Of a DNA stretch of 64,000 nt, positions 1 to 11,200 are shown piece after piece (within the stretch, counting starts at the first letter, position 1; each line of letters begins with the position of its first letter). The DNA comes from Alphaproteobacteria bacterium MarineAlpha12_Bin1 (GTDB taxonomy: Bacteria; Pseudomonadota; Alphaproteobacteria; UBA6615): the NCBI GenBank assembly GCA_002937505.1, contig PTJY01000002.1, forward strand, positions 1-64,000, written 5' to 3'. The notes beneath the pieces are model-generated. The model was not told where the DNA came from. It saw only the letters and a list, made by a program, of their open reading frames with translations, and did no database searches. The position numbers were made by a program, and so were the translations under genes.

Positions 1-991
1 CGTCAGAGTTAGCTGATATCGTGTCTATCACATCCTCAAAGGAAGTATCTGCAAGGTGTGGCTGGAAGGAAGCCAGCCTATGCTGCAGTACGTTATAGTT
101 AGTTTTATTTACATCAACCGTACGTAATCGCTCATAATATAAATCTAGGTCTGCATCCCCGGATAACTGTAATGATTTAATCGTGAAACCGAGGGAGGTC
201 CATACGTCTTTATAGTCGGGCTTGATCCGCAACGCGTTATAGTTACTTTCAATTGAAAGCCCCAAATCACCCATATCTTGAAGAGTGTTACCCAAGTTAT
301 GATGTGCTAACCGGAAATTTGGATTAATTGAAATAGCTCTATTCAGACAATCAACTGATTCCTCTAACTCTCCTACAACCCTAAGAACTATTCCTAAATT
401 ATTATAGGCTTCAACATAATCATCTTTCAATTCTAAAGCCTGCTTGAAGTTTAAAATAGCTCCGGAATAATCCTTTTGTATTCTAAGGGAATTAGCCAAA
501 TTATAGTATGCCTCGGCATATTCAGGATTTATATCTATAGCCTGTTTAGACTGTATGACTGCCTCAGAATGATTACCCTTGTTTTGGAAAGCGACCCCAA
601 GATTATTATATGCATGTGCATAATCGGGTTTAAGACGAATAACTTCTCTATAATACTTAATAGCGAGGTCAAGGTCACCTAACATCAGGTTAGCGGAACC
701 TAGGAGGTTTAAAATATCAGAATTTTGAGAATGTATATCCAAAAAAGGAGTTGCCTGATTCACTACGTCTTGAAACTTTCCTTGAGAATAAGCCGAGAAT
801 AAAGAATCCAAGTTGTCTTTTGTAATTTCTGGTTTTATGGATCTATTTGCTTCATCCAAGCCTAACCGTGCACGCCTATTATCGGGAAAATCTTCTAAAA
901 TGGACAAATATAGTGCACGTGCCTCTAAGTAATCACCCTTATTAAGGAATCGCTTTGCCTTCGAAATTATTTGGTCAACCGATTGTTTCAT
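1..991 (-). CDS. TPR-repeat protein, C-terminus truncated by the window edge
   Basis: Minus-strand frame open from ATG at 991 to the window edge, not in the supplied ORF track. Translation begins MKQSVDQIISKAKRFLNKGDYLEARALYLSILEDFPDN and contains repeated TPR units such as AIKYYREVIRLKPDYAHAYNNLGVAFQNKGNHSEAVIQSKQAIDINPEYAEAYYNLANSL. Confidence 0.85.
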   Translation of the reverse strand, partial: MKQSVDQIISKAKRFLNKGDYLEARALYLSILEDFPDNRRARLGLDEANRSIKPEITKDNLDSLFSAYSQGKFQDVVNQATPFLDIHSQNSDILNLLGSANLMLGDLDLAIKYYREVIRLKPDYAHAYNNLGVAFQNKGNHSEAVIQSKQAIDINPEYAEAYYNLANSLRIQKDYSGAILNFKQALELKDDYVEAYNNLGIVLRVVGELEESVDCLNRAISINPNFRLAHHNLGNTLQDMGDLGLSIESNYNALRIKPDYKDVWTSLGFTIKSLQLSGDADLDLYYERLRTVDVNKTNYNVLQHRLASFQPHLADTSFEDVIDTISANSD

Positions 992-1325
992 GGAATATAT
1001 ATACTTTATTACCTATCAAATACATATTTTTAATAATTTTTTAAATAATTTAATCAGATTATGCAAAATAATTATTAAAAACATGTATTAAAAAAGAGAT
1101 TATAACAATAAGATTAAATATTTAATTATGTATATTTAGTTTTATTTAAGTAAATGAATATTTACTATTATTATTTTATTAATATCGTAAAATTATTTAC
1201 TGTTGAATTATGATTTTTTGACCATTATATCGATTTAGAGAAATATTTTTATAGGAATATGATTCGACTCTTGTACAAAGGTACAGTAAGTTACACACCT
1301 CAGGGAAAATCCGAGGACTAAATAA

Positions 1326-1661
1326 ATGTCTAGTTTTGCGCAAATCAAGCAAATAAATAAAGATGATTCTAAGCAGTTACGTAAAGAAGCTGGCCTGTGG
1401 CTGCGCTCTCTCAGAGAAGGACGACGGCTCTCTCAAAGGCAACTAGCCAGCAGGGTGGACGTAGAGTACTATACATTTATATCTCAAATTGAAGCTGGAA
1501 GAGGACGCGTCCCCACAGAGAGATTAGAAATATGGGCTGAAGCCTTAGGAGAAGAGGTACAACCCTTCGCTAAGAGGTTGATGAGTTATTATGACCCAAT
1601 AAACTACCGTCTGGTGTTCCCAGAAGCCGAAATGCGGCGCGCTGATCACCCGAGTGTTTAA
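1326..1661 (+). CDS. XRE-family helix-turn-helix transcriptional regulator
   Basis: 111 aa; LRSLREGRRLSQRQLASRVDVEYYTFISQIEAGRGRVPTERLEIWAEAL is a typical XRE/Cro HTH. Confidence 0.88.
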   Translation: MSSFAQIKQINKDDSKQLRKEAGLWLRSLREGRRLSQRQLASRVDVEYYTFISQIEAGRGRVPTERLEIWAEALGEEVQPFAKRLMSYYDPINYRLVFPEAEMRRADHPSV

Positions 1662-1698
1662 AAGGTTAATTGATTTATACTAGTAATTAGGAGCCTCC

Positions 1699-3330
1699 AT
1701 GTCGGCTGCGCTTTTTCAACTAAATACTGAGCATTCACCTAAAAAACGCTGGTGGACCAATCAGGAGTTAGCTGAATTCTATCGAGTTTCGGACATCATG
1801 GCCCAAGCGGGCCTAGAGGTAGATTCTGAGAGCGGCCTATCAGACGAAGGCGACCCATGGTTCGTCTATGTAAGGACTGACACGGGAGATGTCATTGCCC
1901 ATTTCGCTATCATTGACGGTACATTTATTGCTGTTAGTGCTGTTACACAAGATTTATACCGTGGAAAAGATATCAGAAGCCTGATTGACCAACTAGTAGA
2001 ACGGCATCCAATGATGATGCCTTCCGGATCCAATGGTAAAGTCGTTTTACATCCGAGTATACTTCTAACAGCGTTTGTGGCCGCAGCTTTCGTAGCAGCG
2101 AGTGAAGAAGTCCAAGCCAATACTATAGAAGAGGTTCTTGAAGTCGCCCTAGCAATTAATAATGGCGAAAAAAACACATCTATAAAAACTGGATCAAATA
2201 CTACTAACCCATCTCAATCGGCAGACGTAGCAGATGAAGAAACAAGCAAAGAGATAAATGCTGAGACAGCACCTGCTTTCAACGATTTAGATGCTGGAAA
2301 AACATTTGGAAGCTCATTCTCTTTACTAGGCGCTATTATTCTAGCCTTAGAGATCTCATCACGTGAAACTGCACTTGCTAATACCCAGCAATCAAGCAGC
2401 TCATTAAACGTGCAGGTGCTAATAGATTTATATGCTTCAGAATATCTACCAGTTCCCAGTTTAGTATCAGTATCCAACCTGTTTTCTATAATTGATTTTA
2501 ATCAGGATGATGTATCCAACTTGGGTAATAGCACCCAATTTCAAGAACCAATCCCAAACTCTCAACTAACTACAAAAAAGAGTGCAGTAACACCGACTAC
2601 TGACGTCGATGGCTCTTACCTTGGCATGCAAGACTCTAAGCTAGTTACCTCTGAGAGCCTCATAAATTCTCATAATACTCAAAATAATTCGACTGATGAC
2701 TTTTCTAGCTATAGTCATCTTGGTGATGGAGGCTTTAGTCAGGCAACGACTGCTGACAGTGATTTATTTTATAGTTCAGACACACAACAAGCGAATAAAA
2801 CAGTAAGAAACGATATTTCCGAACAAAAATTATCCGTAGCAGCAATTGACATTGTCAGTTTAGTGAGTGGCACAGTGAATAGCGCTTCGCAAAAAGAGGA
2901 TAGCCTAAACCACTATTCTCTAGACAATAGTCTAATTACTTCATTTTCATCCGGGCCTGTAGATTTTGATATGCAAATAGCTTCAGTTAAAGAAGTGCAA
3001 GAAAGTCCTACCTCCAAGGAAAACTCTACTGAAAGCGAAGTATTGGCCCCAAGTCTTAACATTAAAGGACATCTACTTAGTGCAGAAAGCCCAGAGTCCC
3101 TGACACTAAGCAATGAAGTTGACATATTGCTTTATGAGGGCGGAAATGTAAGCGTTTCAAATTTTGAACTTGGTAAAGATAGAGTATGGTTTTTCTTATC
3201 AGAAGGAAAAAATTTATATGAAAGCTACAAAATCACTGAGTCGAACGATTTAGTTCTTGAGTTTGAGACTGGGGATACTCTTACTTTACTCGGCGTGTTA
3301 GACACAGAAACATCGTCTGTAGTCTTGTAA
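1699..3330 (+). CDS. Uncharacterised 543-aa protein with two hydrophobic segments and an RTX/T1SS-like C-terminus
   Basis: Intact ORF just downstream of the XRE gene. Hydrophobic stretches ILLTAFVAAAFVAA and SFSLLGAIILALEI. Ser/Thr/Asn-rich centre. C-terminus VSNFELGKDRVWFFLSEGKN...LVLEFETGDTLTLLGV resembles C-terminal regions of T1SS substrates. Confidence 0.7.
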   Translation: MSAALFQLNTEHSPKKRWWTNQELAEFYRVSDIMAQAGLEVDSESGLSDEGDPWFVYVRTDTGDVIAHFAIIDGTFIAVSAVTQDLYRGKDIRSLIDQLVERHPMMMPSGSNGKVVLHPSILLTAFVAAAFVAASEEVQANTIEEVLEVALAINNGEKNTSIKTGSNTTNPSQSADVADEETSKEINAETAPAFNDLDAGKTFGSSFSLLGAIILALEISSRETALANTQQSSSSLNVQVLIDLYASEYLPVPSLVSVSNLFSIIDFNQDDVSNLGNSTQFQEPIPNSQLTTKKSAVTPTTDVDGSYLGMQDSKLVTSESLINSHNTQNNSTDDFSSYSHLGDGGFSQATTADSDLFYSSDTQQANKTVRNDISEQKLSVAAIDIVSLVSGTVNSASQKEDSLNHYSLDNSLITSFSSGPVDFDMQIASVKEVQESPTSKENSTESEVLAPSLNIKGHLLSAESPESLTLSNEVDILLYEGGNVSVSNFELGKDRVWFFLSEGKNLYESYKITESNDLVLEFETGDTLTLLGVLDTETSSVVL

Positions 3331-3375
3331 TTAATATCTCTACATTAACTTATTACTGTATAATTGTTTGAGGGT

Positions 3376-3876
3376 TCAGTGGACTGAATACTTATCATCA
3401 GCTTCTGAAACTTCATTGCTTTCTTTAAACCACTCTGGCCATATTTCTAAAGACCATCCAGCTTGTTTATAAGTTTTATATATAATTGAAAGCCACTGCC
3501 GAAGCTCAATAGTTTGGAAAGAAATACTTGCAGAATTTAATTTCTCACTTCTAAAAATTAAGCCTATGTTTTCATTATCTTTATTTATATCAATGGCAAT
3601 CGCAAGCCAGGAGACAAGGTGATTATCTTTTTCTACGGGTGACTGCTTAGGAAGGGATGAAGAAGCCACCTCTTGTTGAAATACTTGCAACGCCTTATCT
3701 GCTGCCCCTTCGCTTTTAACATTACTCAAGAGATTTTCAACTAAACGATCCATGAGTCGATGTGTGAGCCAAATCTCACAAATTGTATCCTCACTAGATT
3801 CCCCTAAGACTCTTATTCTATCTTCATTATCTATGTACTGTGTGGTTATTCTTCCAAGGTTATAATTCATCACCAC
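3376..3876 (-). CDS. Hypothetical protein (166 aa)
   Basis: ORF overlaps the 5'-adjacent glycosyltransferase gene by 17 bp in the same direction. No family recognised. Confidence 0.6.
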   Translation of the reverse strand: MVMNYNLGRITTQYIDNEDRIRVLGESSEDTICEIWLTHRLMDRLVENLLSNVKSEGAADKALQVFQQEVASSSLPKQSPVEKDNHLVSWLAIAIDINKDNENIGLIFRSEKLNSASISFQTIELRQWLSIIYKTYKQAGWSLEIWPEWFKESNEVSEADDKYSVH

Positions 3877-5116
3877 TCTCAGCTAATGATAAGACCCACT
3901 CAACCTGCTTGGGTAAACATATTGAGTTAAGGTCATAATTATTTATGGCGAATTCTCGGGCAGAATTCCCTAATCTTCTTCTTGTATTCTCATCATCCAG
4001 TAGACTGCAAACCTCTCTACAAATACCATCAACATCAAAGAAGTCGACCAGCCTACCAGTTTCGTCATGATTTATAGCTTCAAAAACAGGCTTCGTATTA
4101 CTGGCTACGATAGCACAACCGGCACTCATAGCCTCTAACAAACTCCAGCTTAAAACGAACGGGTATGTGAGGTAAACATGAACAGTAGAAACTTGAAGTA
4201 GAGCTACAAATTTTCCATATTCTATGTTTCCTAAAAAGTGTACCCGCCCCCAGTCAGAATCATTAATCTGACTTCTTACTTCATCTCTAAATATACCCTT
4301 CCAGGTTTTACCAGACTCGGGACTGGCTCCATAACTAACCCCATCTCCTCCAACAATAAGAACCCTCGCATTAGGCCTACTTTTTAAGAGATTTGGAAGT
4401 GTCCTCATAAATATGTGGTAACCACGATATGGCTCAAGATTACGATTCACAAAGGTAATAATCTCATCTTTTTTGGTAAGCTTAATATTTTTTTGTTCTG
4501 GGGTGTCAATAGTGAGAAAAGCAGTGGGATCTGGTCGGACAATCTCTGTATCAATACCATCGTGAATTATAGTGATGTCTTTTCTAAACCTTTCGGGAAA
4601 AGTACTCGCCTGCCAGTGAGTGGGTGATATACCTGCATCAGCGACTTCAAAATGCAGTAAATTATTAACATTTTTTAAGGCAAGCCTGCATGCTTCGTCA
4701 TCACGTGAAGGAAACTCTGGATCATTACCTACATCCGCTCCAGTAGTATGATAAAAAAACTCGCAATAAATACCTAGTTTACTGTTGGGCCAAACTTCTT
4801 TTAAAAATAAACTTTCTCCCCATCCTGGATGAGCAATTATAACGTCCGGAACGAAACCATTTTTACGCAGTGCCAAGGCCGCTCTATAACAGTCATCTGC
4901 ACGAATAGTTTTAGTTTCTATATCTGAAACCCAAGGATGTATGTTTTTTGATGATGAACGACTATTTTGATAAGGCCAGAGAGATACTCCATGCCACTCT
5001 TTTTCTTTCGTGACTATTACAGGCATAGCAATAACATTATGGCCTTTAGAAGCTAATTTGGGAGCTAAATGCTTAAACTGACCGGGAAAGTTTTGGTGAA
5101 CGAATAGAATATTCAT
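3860..5116 (-). CDS. Glycosyltransferase family 4-like protein
   Basis: 418 aa; MNILFVHQNFPGQFKHLAPKLASKGHNV N-terminus and a GT-B C-terminal region FVLSWSLLEAMSAGCAIVASNTKPVFEAI. Confidence 0.88.
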   Translation of the reverse strand: MNILFVHQNFPGQFKHLAPKLASKGHNVIAMPVIVTKEKEWHGVSLWPYQNSRSSSKNIHPWVSDIETKTIRADDCYRAALALRKNGFVPDVIIAHPGWGESLFLKEVWPNSKLGIYCEFFYHTTGADVGNDPEFPSRDDEACRLALKNVNNLLHFEVADAGISPTHWQASTFPERFRKDITIIHDGIDTEIVRPDPTAFLTIDTPEQKNIKLTKKDEIITFVNRNLEPYRGYHIFMRTLPNLLKSRPNARVLIVGGDGVSYGASPESGKTWKGIFRDEVRSQINDSDWGRVHFLGNIEYGKFVALLQVSTVHVYLTYPFVLSWSLLEAMSAGCAIVASNTKPVFEAINHDETGRLVDFFDVDGICREVCSLLDDENTRRRLGNSAREFAINNYDLNSICLPKQVEWVLSLAESGDEL

Positions 5117-6783
5117 TTATAAACTTTCAATATGTTTAATTTTAAAAGCCATAATAATGAACGGAAGATATAGGCCTGTCGGATATCAGGAAAATGTTTA
5201 ACCAATTCAGCAGCTGACATTGGTCCTGATTCGAGTATACCAAGGACTCCTGCAAGTTCATCAATATCAGGTACTACCAATGGTGCATAGTTTACCATCG
5301 CTAATTTTAAATACCCCTTTAATCTATCAAGCGCCTCCTGTGAATTCGTATCTACAAGCACAAAAAGGGTTTCCATGGCCAATGCGCTAGTTGGATATTG
5401 ATCAAAGCCATAAAAGGGATCCATCCGAGAGGGCCAGGGATATGACAATGACTTTACTTCACCAGATTTTTCTTTACGTAATTCTTCTAAACTTTCCCAA
5501 AGAGTTTCGTATTGAGGTATTATAACTTTCCATTCATATACATCGAGAGCCCTTTTCCTTCCCTCAGCTCCCATTTTTTGTCTCATTTCCTCGGAATTAA
5601 AAAGTGTGACAAAGGCCTCTGTAGCTAAGTCAACGTCCACTGCTACAAGACTTGAGGTGTGTCCCAAATACATATCATAGGAATCAATCTCTAGCGCATG
5701 TCGTTCAGCTATATCCACTCCGAGGCCTGCCTTGGGCATCGTAGTAGGAACAAGAATTCCGTCTACTCCATCTCGTATCGTATCTCTATATCCATCCCAA
5801 TCAGAAACAACACAAGGAAGGCCTGCGGCCATTGCCTCAACGGGTGAGATACCAAATGTTTCTTGTATGTTATCTGACAAAGAACAGAAAATATCGGCTG
5901 CTGCCCAAGCGAGTTTCCTGTTACTCGATTCTCTTCCATCTAAATGAACTACCTCAACATTCGGACAGGCCACCTCAGTAGCTTGTTTATAGGCATTGGA
6001 AATGTCTTCATTCGCATGCCATCCACATTCAATAAGAACTATTTTTTTTCCAGTTATTTCTGAGGATTTCTGGAGAGCTTGATACATAGCTAACGGGTGG
6101 GCCTTAGCATGAAATGACAATCGCCCCATGAAAAGTACCACCAGTGTGTTGTCTGCTATTTCAAGAGACACTCTGGCTCTACGTTTTTGTTCATCACTAA
6201 AATTAAATTCATCAGCATGAATTCCTAAAGGAATCACAGGTAATTTAGGAAATGAAAAATTAGTCGAATTGAATCGTGCTTTCAAATATTCCACTTGTGT
6301 CTCTAAGACTTTATTAACATTACTTTTGACAGACTTAGACGTGCAGATAACCGAGTCCCATGGCTGTAAAGGAGCAGTGATTAACTGGGCCAACGAATCC
6401 ATAGAATACGCACTTGCTGTTGTGTGCGTTATACCGCAGAGGCTCCACGCATCATCACCGAACAAGGTGCGACGGAACGCATGAAGACCAATATCTGGAC
6501 CAGGATGGTAGAGAACGCCCGCTTCTCTCAATTTGTCAATTGAGTGTCGTTGAACTATACTTAAACGTTCCTGGCGTTCTTGAGCCTTTAATGTTTCGCC
6601 AAATATTTGAGCGTGTTTTGGATCTTCTACACGAACCCAAAATTTATTCGCTCTGCTATGTTTTGCAAAACCTCGTAGAAACGATTCACCCGCTACATTG
6701 CGGCCCATTAATTTAGGGCCCTCTATTGTGTATCCCTCGGGGTGATAATTAATACAAACCCTCATGTCATAGTTCGTACGCAT
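5113..6783 (-). CDS. Glycosyltransferase, GT-B fold
   Basis: 556 aa; VLFMGRLSFHAKAHPLAMYQAL and ETFGISPVEAMAAGLPCVVSDWDGYRDTI are GT4-type motifs. 4-bp overlap with the downstream GT gene indicates co-transcription. Confidence 0.85.
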   Translation of the reverse strand: MRTNYDMRVCINYHPEGYTIEGPKLMGRNVAGESFLRGFAKHSRANKFWVRVEDPKHAQIFGETLKAQERQERLSIVQRHSIDKLREAGVLYHPGPDIGLHAFRRTLFGDDAWSLCGITHTTASAYSMDSLAQLITAPLQPWDSVICTSKSVKSNVNKVLETQVEYLKARFNSTNFSFPKLPVIPLGIHADEFNFSDEQKRRARVSLEIADNTLVVLFMGRLSFHAKAHPLAMYQALQKSSEITGKKIVLIECGWHANEDISNAYKQATEVACPNVEVVHLDGRESSNRKLAWAAADIFCSLSDNIQETFGISPVEAMAAGLPCVVSDWDGYRDTIRDGVDGILVPTTMPKAGLGVDIAERHALEIDSYDMYLGHTSSLVAVDVDLATEAFVTLFNSEEMRQKMGAEGRKRALDVYEWKVIIPQYETLWESLEELRKEKSGEVKSLSYPWPSRMDPFYGFDQYPTSALAMETLFVLVDTNSQEALDRLKGYLKLAMVNYAPLVVPDIDELAGVLGILESGPMSAAELVKHFPDIRQAYIFRSLLWLLKLNILKVYK

Positions 6784-6890
6784 CAGGTAATTATAAAACT
6801 ACAGCGCTCATACGCGTAACTCGTCTATTTAGGAAAATTAATTGACGTAACTACAAACCTGGTAAAACCATAATCAAAAACAGCAACTTA

Positions 6891-7079
6891 TTATTCTTCT
6901 GGGAGTTCTTCCGTTAGAGCCCTGGCATATGCATTTCTTGCTGTCTGGGCTATTGCCAGTAATACGTTTAATCGAGCAATTTCTGCATCGGCCGCCTGAA
7001 GTGAACCAAGTTGATTCATCGCCTCTTCTGAAAAATCGTCAGTATTATATTCTTTGTCATCAATCGAAATAGTAGGCAT
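6891..7079 (-). CDS. Small DUF6447-like protein
   Basis: 62 aa; MPTISIDDKEYNTDDFSEEAMNQLGSLQAADAEIARLNVLLAIAQTARNAYARALTEELP matches the family pattern as I recall it. Confidence 0.65.
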   Translation of the reverse strand: MPTISIDDKEYNTDDFSEEAMNQLGSLQAADAEIARLNVLLAIAQTARNAYARALTEELPEE

Positions 7080-7305
7080 TTTGATCCCTTTTCATTAAAG
7101 TGCTATCTATTATCAGTCATAACACTCAATCGTACCCAATGGATATAATTATTAAATAATATTCTTATTTATTTAACAATTATAGATTAACATAAATTAA
7201 TAGCTGAATATTTGTATAGTGTTTTATATACATAATGCAGATGCAGTGAAAATCGTTATTTTTAAAACCACGGTTTATACTAAAATATTACGAGATAATC
7301 AGCCT

Positions 7306-8094
7306 ATGGTAAATATAGTACCAATCACCAAATCACAGTTTCTTGATCGAAAATGGTCAGCTTTAGATAACTATAAATTTGCAGAAGAATACGCAACCGC
7401 TACTCTTGCTTTGGGAGAAATTTCACAAGGTATGAGATCATTTCCAATTGGTTTCGTGAAAAATGATAATTACTTCACTCTTGTTGCAATTCTTGGTCTA
7501 CAACCCGGTGAAAACCTGTTTATCAATAAAAAAGGAGAATGGATTCCAGGTTATAGACCAGCGGTATTGAGATCATACCCATTTTCACTCATACCAGGTG
7601 CGAATGATCAAGTACTACTAGCATTCGACGAAGATAGCTTATCTTATTCAAACGTGGCTCCAACGAACTTATTTTATGATGAAAACGGAGAGATAGTTGA
7701 TGAAGTATCCAGAATATTGTCTTTTCTAGGAGAAGTTCATACATCTTATAGTAAAACACTCCAAATTTGCGAAATCATCAACAATTATGACTTATTCGAA
7801 AAGTGGGATATTTCCATTACAAGAGGTAATAAAGTCGTGCAAGTTGATGGCATCTACAAAATTGATGAAAATAAACTCTATGCGTTAGATGGCGATGCCC
7901 TAAAAAACTTACAGAACGTCAGTGGATTAGGGATGATATACGGTCATATCTTTTCGGGATCACATATATCTCTATTAGAAAAATTAGCCAATTTCCGGGA
8001 TACAACTGCAAATTCAGAGCAGGCTAATATAGAAAGTGTGGAAGAATTATTCTCATATGAGGATGAAGACACTATCGACTTCAGTTCCTTATAG
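7306..8094 (+). CDS. SapC family protein (S-layer-associated family)
   Basis: Listed ORF starts at 7219, but homology-like sequence begins at internal Met30 (MVNIVPITKSQFLDRKWSALDNYKFAEEYATATLALGEI...FPIGFVKNDNYFTLVAILGLQPGENLFINKKGEWIPGYRPAVLRSYPF), typical of the SapC family. Confidence 0.85.
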   Translation: MVNIVPITKSQFLDRKWSALDNYKFAEEYATATLALGEISQGMRSFPIGFVKNDNYFTLVAILGLQPGENLFINKKGEWIPGYRPAVLRSYPFSLIPGANDQVLLAFDEDSLSYSNVAPTNLFYDENGEIVDEVSRILSFLGEVHTSYSKTLQICEIINNYDLFEKWDISITRGNKVVQVDGIYKIDENKLYALDGDALKNLQNVSGLGMIYGHIFSGSHISLLEKLANFRDTTANSEQANIESVEELFSYEDEDTIDFSSL

Positions 8095-8215
8095 ACACAT
8101 TCAAATGGTGAACGTTCAAAACGAGTTATTCTAATCCTCAGGATCAATTACACGTTCACAAGATTTTACAAAACGTTAAGGATCCGTATGTGTTTTCTTG
8201 GTAATCATATATAAG

Positions 8216-8250
8216 AAGGCCCGCCTCATTTCTGAGACGGGCCTTTTTAT
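8216..8250 (+). terminator. Rho-independent terminator between convergent sapC-like and S-layer-like genes
   Basis: AAGGCCCGCCTCA-TTTC-TGAGACGGGCCTT: 13-bp stem with one mismatch, 4-nt loop, followed by a T tract on the + strand. May work in both directions. Confidence 0.85.
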
Positions 8251-8267
8251 TAAGTATGTCTGGTTAT

Positions 8268-11200
8268 TTAAGCTATGTAATTCGTTCCGAAGTTCGCCGC
8301 TACTAAGTCGGTGACATCAGAAACACCTTCCAATGTTACGAGTGTAGTAACCTCGATATTCGTAATAGTCGACGTATCGGCAGAACCACCTTCTGTATCA
8401 TCACTAGCATCCGTTTCAATGGCACCAACACCGATGTAAGAATTGGTTCCATCGTCCCAAGCTATGACCCAGTTGGTAGACCCATCCGACTGAACAGAGT
8501 TTTTACCCAGCGTTATCTCGTGAGTACCACTTGTCTCAAGAGCCGTCTCAACCAGAGCTGATGTTGCATGGTCTCCACCTAGTACTAGGACGTTACCATT
8601 ACCAGCATCAACATCAAGGTTAGATGAAGCTGTGGTCGTCTGTAGGACAATAGCTTGGGTAGTTACTGCTGCACCATCGAGAGTAAGATGTGCGTCAGTA
8701 CCATCACCAGTACCCCTACTTTCAATACCCGTAGTACTTAGGTCTATGGCATCGTCAGCGGCTGCGGTCTCAAAGTTCTTAATAACAATATCACCCAAGG
8801 TCGTAGCAGAGATGATCTGATCAGTCGTCTCGTTGCCACTACCCAATGCGATAGTTGTCGTTTTACCAGTATCACCAATGGTCGTGATTGTTGCCGCTCC
8901 ATTACCTGTATTAACCGTCGCATTTGAGTTTGTTCCAGTTAACACAAGCGTTACTGTACCTGCCGCATTCGTCGCATCAATAGTATATGCTGAAGTCGAG
9001 GTGGTTGTAATATTACCGATATTATGTGTACCGCTACCACCAAGGGTTATGCTTCCGATTGAGGCTGTAGTGATGGTATCCATCGAAAACGCCGTACCAT
9101 TATTCTCTGAAGCATCAACAGTGGTTATGCCGTACGTATTATCAAGTCCTCCGACATTAACCGTTCCTGAAGTTGCTGTTGTAACGGTCCAGGTCGATGT
9201 TAGATCCGTCGTGCTATCAGTAACACTATCCAAGAAAATGGTTTGTCCATCTCCAAGGTCAATAGTTGAGTTAGTGGCACTTAGAGTAACTGTCGCAAGA
9301 CTTTCACCCTCTGCTCCATCACTATCGGCACCAATATCCGCACTAGTACTGAAGGTTAAGTTTGCAGCAGATGATGTCAGAGACATAGTCGTCACTGCAC
9401 CAACATCAGCATACGCACCAACCGTTAAGGTACCGGAACTCGTACTCGTACTTCCTGTTATAGACGTTACAGCACCCTGACTAGTAATCGCACCTACATC
9501 CATTGCGTAAGCAGCATCAGCACCAGCGAGTACCAATGTCGTGGTGTCTGTATTATCAAGGACGGTATTAGCAACCGAAGTTGTAGCTTCTGCGTCTTCA
9601 CCTGTAATGGTTACGCTTGCGGCGTCCGTAATCGTAAGAGCACCACTCGCTGCATCATCAAGTTTAACTGTAAGAGACGCACCAGAAACCGTATCAAGAG
9701 TAATAGTTTCAATTTCAGCAGCAGTAGTACCGTTCGCTACAGTTGATCCTGTTGCCAGGTTCGTGACTGTGGCTGCAGTTGCTGTTCCAGACAGTATGTT
9801 TATTGCTGTAGCGTTTGTAATATTCGCTGCATTTAAAGCACCGCCTGTGTTGAACGTTACATTATATGTTTCAACATCTGAAATTGTCGCACCGATGGTC
9901 GTAGCTAGTGTCATGCTAATCGTATCAGTTCCGGCTCCACCTGAGATTGTGTCACCCGAAGACAAATTAGTTGACATTACGATGGTATCATTTGCCGCGC
10001 CACCTTCGATGCTATCACTACCTGCACCTGGCGTTAGAATATCAGCACCTGCTCCACCGTAGATCTTATCATTACCAGCATTACCTGTTAATGAGTCAGC
10101 TCCATCACCACCTGTAAGGCTATCAACGCCGGAACCACCTGTGAGCGTATCTGCCCCCGTGCCACCGGTTAGTGTTGAACCACCAGTCCAGTTAGTACCC
10201 ACTATATTAAGTGTACCAGTTGCAGCGCTACCATCCACGGTTAGATCTCCAGATGATGCCACCACTGCCGAGACTGTAAATGCTGAATTACCCGTTGCTG
10301 TGACCGTTGCAGCTGCTGTTGAAGTCGCTCCTGTATCTATTGAGGAAATCGTGTAAGCCGCGGTATTCGCAATCGTAGCAACAAAGTCATCTGTTGCCGT
10401 TATGGCCGCCTGTGTACCACCACCAGCTGAGACTGTTAAGGTGACATCATCAGCAGTTAGAGCTGTCGAGTCATTCGTTCCCGCACCACTCTGAGTCACC
10501 GTGAGTGCACCGTATGTATGCGTTATCGTTCCCAAATCAGTGTTTGAGCTCGTTGCCGCATCAGCCGTAATGGTTAGAGCCTGGTCTGTCGTGCTATCAG
10601 TCGTGTCACCCGATACTGTACCAGTTAGCTGGACATCCGCACCACCGGAAGCTGTTAAAGCGATTGTGGAGAGAGTTTCAGCACTACCTGATGTACCAGT
10701 ATTACCCAAGGTGATGTTACCACCAGAGCCAGTCATTGTTAGGCTCGTTAGCGCATCCGCATCTACTATAGAAGCAACTGCGACTACTGCGCCTGACAAT
10801 GCGGAAGTAATAGTAACGGTTTCTAGTACATTGGTATTTGTTACCGCTCCCGTGTCAACATCAGCGTCCGCATCCGAAGAACCAGTAACCGTCAGTGATG
10901 TCGTATCAGTATTATCGAGAGCCAGACTGGTAATATCACCAGAGTCAGTAGATCCCGTATGACTGGATTTCACCGTTACAGATGCAGCGTCCGTTACCGT
11001 TACGCCCGCAGTATTATCAATATGTGAGTCTATGGTAATCGAACCGCCAGCAGTCGTATCTGCAGTTAATGTTGTATTGGCATCAAGAATACGTACCGAA
11101 CCCCCGGATGCCATGTCTTTGACTGTTAGAGTACTTCCAGAACCATTTTCCACATCAACCCTGGTCGTGGCTGAAGAACTAGAAAGATTAAGAATAGTTC

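Noticed and set aside
476-682. 68-aa + strand ORF
   Set aside because: Lies antisense to the TPR gene (1-991, -), which has clear repeat homology.
1000-1260. Extremely AT-rich 260-bp tract as a possible origin or integration scar
   Set aside because: Only a divergent intergenic region; no iterons, att-like direct repeats or recombinase were seen.
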